From Lysobacter changpingensis (GTDB lineage Bacteria > Pseudomonadota > Gammaproteobacteria > Xanthomonadales > Xanthomonadaceae), in contig NZ_JADWPE010000003.1 of the NCBI RefSeq assembly GCF_017308985.1, positions 1,302,001-1,366,000 on the forward strand: DNA of 64,000 bases, given 5' to 3'. Under the pieces are notes generated by a model. That model ran no database searches. It saw only the letters and a program-made list of their open reading frames with translations, and was not told the origin of the DNA. Both the position numbers and the translations under genes were made by a program. Below, piece by piece: positions 59,347-64,000 of the stretch. How positions within the stretch are numbered: the stretch's first letter is position 1; each line of letters starts with the position of its first letter.

Positions 59347-61347
59347 CTACGACGTCGCGGCGTCCGCGCGCTCCGTTTCGCCCGCCGAAACCCGCTTCGA
59401 TGCGCCGCGCGCTTCGCCGGCGTGGCGCACGATCCAGTCCACCAGTCGCCGGTGATAGTCGGCGCGATGGCTTGGACGACCGCTGCTCGCCAGCGCGTGG
59501 CTGGCGCGGGGATACACGACCATGCCCAGCGATCGGCGCGAGAAGCGCACCAGGCTCGCGAACAGCGCCTCGGCCTGGCCGAGCGGGCAGCGTTCGTCGT
59601 CCTGTCCCTGCAGGATCAGCACGGCCGAGTCCACGTCGGTGCAGTACTCGATCGGCGACAGACGGTGGTAGCGATCGCGCGCTTCGTCGATCTCGCCGCC
59701 CATCGCGTACGGCGTGACGTAGAAGCCGGTGTCGGACGTGCCGGCGTGCGCTTCCACGTCGGTGATCGGCGCGCACACCACCGCCGCGCGGAACGCCTCC
59801 GAACGCCCGATCGCCCACGCACTCAGGAAGCCGCCGTACGACTTGCCGGTGCAGGCGACGCGATCGTCGATCAGGCCGTCATGACGAAGCCGATCGAGGA
59901 TCGCCCGGTATTGCGGCAGGTCGAGTTCGCCCCAGCGGCCGATCAAGCGTTTGGCGAACGAAGAACCATAGCCCGCCGAACCGACCGTGTTCGGCGCGAG
60001 GATCATCCAGCCGCGCGCGAGGAGCTCGTACCAGTAGACGTGGCTCGGGTAATCCACCAGCACCGCGCTCTGCGGCCCACCGTGCATGTCCACCAGCACC
60101 GGGAACGGACCCTTTCCCTGCGGACGGAGCAGCCACGCGTCCACGCGCTCGGTGCCGCCGTCGCCATCGGGCACGTCGAAGCGTCGCACCGTGACGCGCG
60201 GCTGCGCGCGCTGGCGGTTCCAGCGGCGGTTGACGTCGGTGTGGCGCCGTTCCGATCCGCCGTCCCAGTCGCAGCTGTGGATCTCCTCCGGCCTGCGCAT
60301 CGTCGCGACAGCGAACAGCAGTCGTCCATCCCCCTGCGCCACCTGCAGCACGTGTCGCAGGCGACGCGGGAAATGACGCACGCGGTTGCGTTCGCTGTCG
60401 ATCACGCACAGCTCCTGCATGCCGCGCACTGCCGCGACCGTCGCGATGCGCGCGCCGTCCTCGTGCCAGACGAACTGGTCGCCTTCCAGGTGCAGGTCGG
60501 CGTCGCCCAGTTCGGTGAGCCTGCCGTCGTCGATGTGCAGCAGCCAGGGATGATCGAGCGAATCGCCCGTCGTCCGATTGCCGCCGAACACGATGCGCGT
60601 GGCGTCCGGCGACCATTCCACGCCGGTGACGGAGGCGAGCGTGCGCGTGGCCCGCGACGCGTTGCGGCCGTCGGCATCGGCGATCCACAGGTCCATGGTG
60701 TGACGCTGCCTTTCCTCGCGCGTGCGCACGAACGCCAGCCGCTTCCCGTCCGGCGACCAGCGCGCTTCCCTCACGTCGAAGTCGCCACGCGTGATCGGCG
60801 TCGCCTCGCCAGTGGCGACCTCGATGCGGAACAGATGCGTGCGCCGGCCCACCGTCGGACCGCTGCCATCCATCTTGTACGGAAGGTGCCGGACCACGAA
60901 TGGACGATCGCCCTCCGCGAGGTTCGTGTCGTCGAATTCGTCCTCCGCCCACGGCACCGACGCGCTGGCGAGCAGCCATGCGCCGTCGGCGGACCAGCCG
61001 TCGATGCTTTCCAGCGGATGTTTCATCGAAGTGAGACGGGCCGCTTCGCCGCCGGACATCGGTAACAGATAGATCTGCGTGCCAATCTTGCCGAGGCGGC
61101 GCGTCAGGAACGCGAGCGTTTTTCCGTCCGGCGAAAGGCGCGCCGAGCGCGCGTTGGATTCGCTGGCTGTGAGTTGCCGTGGCGCGCCGTCGCCGCGCAG
61201 GTCCACGCACCACGCGGCGGCACGATAGCCGTCGCGCTTGCGCGAAGGTTGCGACTGCACGAAGACCGCGAGCGAATGCCGGGGCGAACCTTGCAGCGTC
61301 TGCAGGGTGGAATGCAGGTAGAGATCGTCGACATCGAACGACTTCAT
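59347..61347 (-). CDS. S9-family (prolyl oligopeptidase/acylaminoacyl-type) serine peptidase
   Basis: A 666-residue protein with an N-terminal beta-propeller (repeats such as ARLSPDGKTLAFLTRR, REARWSPDGKRLAFVRTRE, VEWSPDATRIVFGGN) and a C-terminal alpha/beta hydrolase domain. The catalytic Ser is in ACTGKSYGGFLSAWA, the Asp in LILQGQDDERCPLGQ and the His in YPRASHALASSG. PVLVDMHGGPQSAVLVDYPS and NTVGSAGYGSSFAKR are typical of this group. There is no signal peptide, so it acts in the cytoplasm on short peptides. The start is the ATG at 61347; the MBL gene follows 30 bases after its stop. Confidence 0.93.
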   Translation of the reverse strand: MKSFDVDDLYLHSTLQTLQGSPRHSLAVFVQSQPSRKRDGYRAAAWCVDLRGDGAPRQLTASESNARSARLSPDGKTLAFLTRRLGKIGTQIYLLPMSGGEAARLTSMKHPLESIDGWSADGAWLLASASVPWAEDEFDDTNLAEGDRPFVVRHLPYKMDGSGPTVGRRTHLFRIEVATGEATPITRGDFDVREARWSPDGKRLAFVRTREERQRHTMDLWIADADGRNASRATRTLASVTGVEWSPDATRIVFGGNRTTGDSLDHPWLLHIDDGRLTELGDADLHLEGDQFVWHEDGARIATVAAVRGMQELCVIDSERNRVRHFPRRLRHVLQVAQGDGRLLFAVATMRRPEEIHSCDWDGGSERRHTDVNRRWNRQRAQPRVTVRRFDVPDGDGGTERVDAWLLRPQGKGPFPVLVDMHGGPQSAVLVDYPSHVYWYELLARGWMILAPNTVGSAGYGSSFAKRLIGRWGELDLPQYRAILDRLRHDGLIDDRVACTGKSYGGFLSAWAIGRSEAFRAAVVCAPITDVEAHAGTSDTGFYVTPYAMGGEIDEARDRYHRLSPIEYCTDVDSAVLILQGQDDERCPLGQAEALFASLVRFSRRSLGMVVYPRASHALASSGRPSHRADYHRRLVDWIVRHAGEARGASKRVSAGETERADAATS

Positions 61348-61380
61348 CCGGGCTCCTTGTCGTTGGCGGCATCACGCGAA

Positions 61381-61404
61381 GCGCCCGGAATCCGCTCCGG
61401 GCGC
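61381..61404 (-). terminator. Strong hairpin after the Gly/Gln-rich gene
   Basis: GCGCCCGGA pairs with TCCGGGCGC around a six-base loop. It lies between the stop of the Gly/Gln-rich gene and the start of the peptidase gene. No T-run follows, so it is only a probable terminator or an mRNA-stabilising element. Confidence 0.5.
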
Positions 61405-61436
61405 CATTCGTTTCGCGTATCGCGAAAGTGCGTGGA

Positions 61437-61718
61437 TCAGCGACGCTGGCCGCCGCCCCTTTCCTCGTCACGGCGATTGCCGCCGCGGCCGCCTTCCTCA
61501 TCGCGCTGGCTGCCGCCACGTTCCTGGCGTCCGCCCTGACCCTGGCCCTGCATGCCGCCCTGGCCGCCACGATCCTGGCCCTGACCCTGCATGCCACCGC
61601 CCTGGCCGCCGCGATCCTGGCCCTGGCCCTGCATGCCGCCCTGGCCCTGACCCTGGCCCTGGCCCTGACCCTGCTTCTGGCCGCCCTGGTTCTGATCACG
61701 CTGGTTGCTGTTGCCCAT
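61437..61718 (-). CDS. Gly/Gln-rich disordered small protein
   Basis: A 93-residue protein starting at ATG 61718 with GGAG upstream. It begins MGNSNQRDQNQGGQKQGQGQ and consists of GQ and GGQGGMQGQGQDR repeats, then a charged tail of RRDEE/GG repeats ending GGGQRR. It has no hydrophobic core, no Cys and no aromatic residues, so it must be unfolded on its own. The composition resembles hydrophilins and glycine-rich stress proteins, but I cannot place it in a family. Antisense frames here are shadows of the repeat. Its length will probably vary among strains. Confidence 0.75.
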   Translation of the reverse strand: MGNSNQRDQNQGGQKQGQGQGQGQGQGGMQGQGQDRGGQGGGMQGQGQDRGGQGGMQGQGQGGRQERGGSQRDEEGGRGGNRRDEERGGGQRR

Positions 61719-62062
61719 TACTGCTTCTCCGATGTGCAGGCGGTATTGCCTGACAAGGGAGATGTCGCAAGCGCCGTGCCATCGCATGCGCAGCGGGTTT
61801 TCCGCACACGCGGTCGCGTCCGCTGCGCATTCAGTTTGAGCGATGTCGAAAGCGAGTCGCGGTGGCACATCCGTGGTCCAACCACGGTGAAGGACGCGAT
61901 GCGCGCAAACGCCGGAAGAATGTGCAAGCAGGGGGAAACACGTGCGGACCCGGCCGCACGCGGATGAATCGCGCGCATGTGCGCTTCGTGCACGCGATCG
62001 TTCAGCCGGTCACGCGTTGGTGAGGCGCGGCAACACCAAGACACACAGCGGGTGCCGCTCTT
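61719..62062. other. Intergenic region upstream of the Gly/Gln-rich gene
   Basis: About 340 bases with no convincing gene. It must hold the minus-strand promoter of the Gly/Gln-rich gene, but I see no clear -35/-10 pair. GC content is high and no repeat is evident until the REP pair at 62063. Confidence 0.4.
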
Positions 62063-62134
62063 GTAGCCCGGATAAGCGAAGCGCACCCGGGAGAGGCGCC
62101 GTGAACCCGGGTGCGCTTCGCTTGCCCGGGCTAC
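62063..62134. repeat. REP-type inverted pair (GTAGCCCGG family)
   Basis: Forward copy GTAGCCCGGATAAGCGAAGC (one change from the core) and an inverted copy ending CGCTTGCCCGGGCTAC, about 15 bp apart. It lies 34 bases downstream of the GH3 gene stop. Confidence 0.87.
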
Positions 62135-62167
62135 CACGGCTCCACTTCCTACTCCTGCATCACCCGC

Positions 62168-64000
62168 TCACCGCTTGCATGGCAACACATGCTCCGCTTC
62201 GTTCGAAGCGCCCAGCCTCACGCGCGACACCGACAGCTGCAGCTTGCCCGCGCTTTGCAGCGCCAGCACCGAATCGAGCTTGCGCATGTCCGCGCCCGCG
62301 GCGGCGAGGCACTGCAACGGCACGCCGAACGTCGTCCACTGGTTCTTTGGCAACTGCGCGAGTGCGTCGCGTGCGGGCAGGCTTCCGCCCTTGCAGCCGC
62401 TGCCGCAGGTCACGCCCACCATCACGTCGCCCGTCGGCGCCTCTTCCACGCGCATCGTCAGCACGAGCATCACCTCGCCGTTGGTTTCGCGCATCAAGGT
62501 CATCGGCTTGTCGGTGAGGATCGATGCCGTCGCCGGCTGCGCACCCGACCACGCGAAGCGCCGCGCGTCCTCCTGCGCCTGGTGATCCACCGCGCTGACC
62601 GACAGGCTTCCGTCGGGAAGCTTCGCCGGCAGCGTCGTCACATCCACGTTCTGCCCGGCGGCGTTGTGCAGGCGCAGGCGCAGGCCGTCGGCGAGCGTGC
62701 CGCGCGCGTAGAACGTGCCCGCCGCGGTCTGCCCGCCCTTCACGCCGGATTCCTCCGGCAGCGGCGCGAGGTTGCCGTCGTCGGCGTACGTCAGGCCGAA
62801 GCCGAACGCGAACTGCGGGTCGTAGTCCTTCTGCCCGACGTTGTTCGCCACCTGCATCGCGTTGCGCGGCCAGCTGAAAGCCAGCTTGCCCTTGAAGTCG
62901 TTCTGCACGCCGCCATCGGCCTTTCGCAGCAGCACGTCGGCGACGCCGCCGCCTTCCGAACCCGGCAGCCATGCGGCGACGAACGCATCGCTCGCGTTGA
63001 TCTCGCGATTCACCCACAACGGGCGGCCGCTGAGGAACACCGACACCACCGGAATGCCCGCCGCCTTCAGCCGCTTGATCAGTTCCAGGTCCGCATCGTC
63101 GCCGGGCCGGTAGAGCAGGTTGGGAATGTCGCCCTGGAATTCCGCGTACGGATCCTCGCCGAACACGACGATCGCGACGTCCGGCTTCGCGGTGAACGTG
63201 CCGTCCACCGACAGCGTCGCCTCGCCGCCGGCCGCCTTCGCCTGCTGCGCGATGCCTTCGAAGATCGTGTCGGCGTTCGGATAATCCTCGCGCTTCGTCC
63301 CCGTGCCTTGCCAGTTGAGCGTCCAGCCGCCGACCTGCTTGCCCATGTCGTCGGCGCCGCGGCCGGCGACGAGGAGGCGCTTGCGCGGATCCACCGGCAG
63401 CACGCCGCCCTGGTTCTTCAACAGCACCAGCGATTCGCGCACGGCTTGTCTTGCGACGGCGCGATGTTCCGGCGCGCCGAGCAGTTCGAACCTGCCGCCA
63501 ACCTCACGCTGCGAGGGCTTGTCCGCTTCGAACAGGCCGAGGCGGAACTTCACGCGCAGGATGCGGCGCACCGCGTCGTCGAGCCGCTCCTGCGGGAGCG
63601 TGCCGGCCTTCGCCGCCGCGAGCGCGGTGTCGTAGAAGCCCTTCCAGCTGTCGGGCGCCATCGCCATGTCGAGCCCGGCATTGATCGTCGCCGGGCAATC
63701 GGTGTTCGTGCAGCCCTCGACCTGGCCGTGGCCGTTCCAGTCGCCGACGACGAAACCGCCGAAGTTCATCCGGCCTTTCAGCGCGTCGGTGAGCAACGGC
63801 TTGTTGCCGTGCATCTTCACGCCGTTGACGCTGTTGAACGAGGCCATCACCGACTGCGCGCCGGCGGCGATCGCCGGCGGATAACCCGCCGCGTGGATGC
63901 GCACGAGTTCGGCTTCGCCGAGTTTGGTGTCGCCCTGGTCCTGGCCGTTGGCCGTGCCGCCGTCGCCGAGGAAATGCTTCACCGACGAGATCACGTGCCG
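62168..64000 (-). CDS. Glycoside hydrolase family 3 exo-beta-glucosidase (5' end outside window)
   Basis: The visible 610 residues cover the end of the GH3 N-terminal barrel (VKHFLGDGGTANGQDQGDTK), the nucleophile region (GGFVVGDWNGHGQVEGCTNT with Asp in VGDW), the second domain with the acid/base region (VAAWLPGSEGGGVADVLLRK) and the FGFGLTYAD end. An extra C-terminal domain of about 180 residues, probably a carbohydrate-binding beta-sandwich, follows (LQSAGKLQLSVSRVRLGASN to VLPCKR). This domain order is that of bacterial exo-1,4-beta-glucosidases such as ExoP. It releases glucose from beta-glucan oligosaccharides, likely in the periplasm. The start and any signal peptide are beyond 64000. 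Confidence 0.93.
   Translation of the reverse strand, partial: RHVISSVKHFLGDGGTANGQDQGDTKLGEAELVRIHAAGYPPAIAAGAQSVMASFNSVNGVKMHGNKPLLTDALKGRMNFGGFVVGDWNGHGQVEGCTNTDCPATINAGLDMAMAPDSWKGFYDTALAAAKAGTLPQERLDDAVRRILRVKFRLGLFEADKPSQREVGGRFELLGAPEHRAVARQAVRESLVLLKNQGGVLPVDPRKRLLVAGRGADDMGKQVGGWTLNWQGTGTKREDYPNADTIFEGIAQQAKAAGGEATLSVDGTFTAKPDVAIVVFGEDPYAEFQGDIPNLLYRPGDDADLELIKRLKAAGIPVVSVFLSGRPLWVNREINASDAFVAAWLPGSEGGGVADVLLRKADGGVQNDFKGKLAFSWPRNAMQVANNVGQKDYDPQFAFGFGLTYADDGNLAPLPEESGVKGGQTAAGTFYARGTLADGLRLRLHNAAGQNVDVTTLPAKLPDGSLSVSAVDHQAQEDARRFAWSGAQPATASILTDKPMTLMRETNGEVMLVLTMRVEEAPTGDVMVGVTCGSGCKGGSLPARDALAQLPKNQWTTFGVPLQCLAAAGADMRKLDSVLALQSAGKLQLSVSRVRLGASNEAEHVLPCKR

Overview
The window is a chromosomal segment of a high-GC gammaproteobacterium, most likely Lysobacter or a close Xanthomonadaceae relative. 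This placement is inferred from codon use (coding frames end almost always in G or C), from the mix of TonB-dependent receptors, EstA-type autotransporter esterase, S9/M28 peptidases and GH3 glucosidase, and from dense REP-like palindromes with a GTAGCCCGGGTAAGC core. I see no prophage, insertion sequence, CRISPR array or rRNA operon. One tRNA (Gly-CCC) is present. Most of the sequence is ordinary core and housekeeping genome; the interest lies in RNA switches, small genes and repeats.

Layout. 1-5.5 kb: a DUF1304 membrane protein, a broken Tat-exported epimerase, a nucleotide-exchanger-like MFS protein, a GMC oxidoreductase and a serine beta-lactamase-family protein. 5.5-8 kb: repeats, a Lys/Ala-repeat histone-H1-like protein and a candidate small RNA. 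7.5-12 kb (minus strand): gcvH, a DsbA-like isomerase, gcvT, a secreted protein and an NfeD/SPFH pair. 12-14.6 kb: ECF sigma factor, membrane protein (probable anti-sigma) and double-PDZ secreted protein. 14.6-19 kb: a triple 140-bp tandem repeat, then a Fur-type box with hemP, a haem-type TonB receptor and a DUF6607 protein. 20-30 kb: a manganese (yybP-ykoY) riboswitch before a GDT1/UPF0016 transporter, a diguanylate cyclase, a nucleoside transporter, a ribokinase, a second iron-type TonB receptor with a PepSY protein, dusB and a methyltransferase.

30-44 kb: lipid-related genes (an LpxH-like phosphoesterase overlapping an acyltransferase-GNAT fusion), then the methyl cycle metK, SAH riboswitch, ahcY, metF, two paralogous secreted proteins, ilvE and a two-component system. 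44-50 kb: rimK with its retropepsin-like partner, tRNA-Gly, an autotransporter esterase, thiS-thiG and trmB. 50-64 kb: an SLC13/RCK transporter, a SymE-like small gene between inverted REP copies, MAPEG, Rieske, FAH and mscL genes, a GGDEF-EAL-receiver protein with degenerate catalytic residues, an MBL hydrolase, an S9 peptidase, a Gly/Gln-rich small protein and a truncated GH3 glucosidase at the edge.

Working together: metK, ahcY and metF form the S-adenosylmethionine recycling cycle, with SAH sensed directly by the ahcY leader. The two iron-uptake loci each carry a Fur-like box. gcvH and gcvT belong to glycine cleavage and feed one-carbon units into the same folate pool that MetF uses. Intergenic space is dominated by at least four families of short inverted or tandem repeats.
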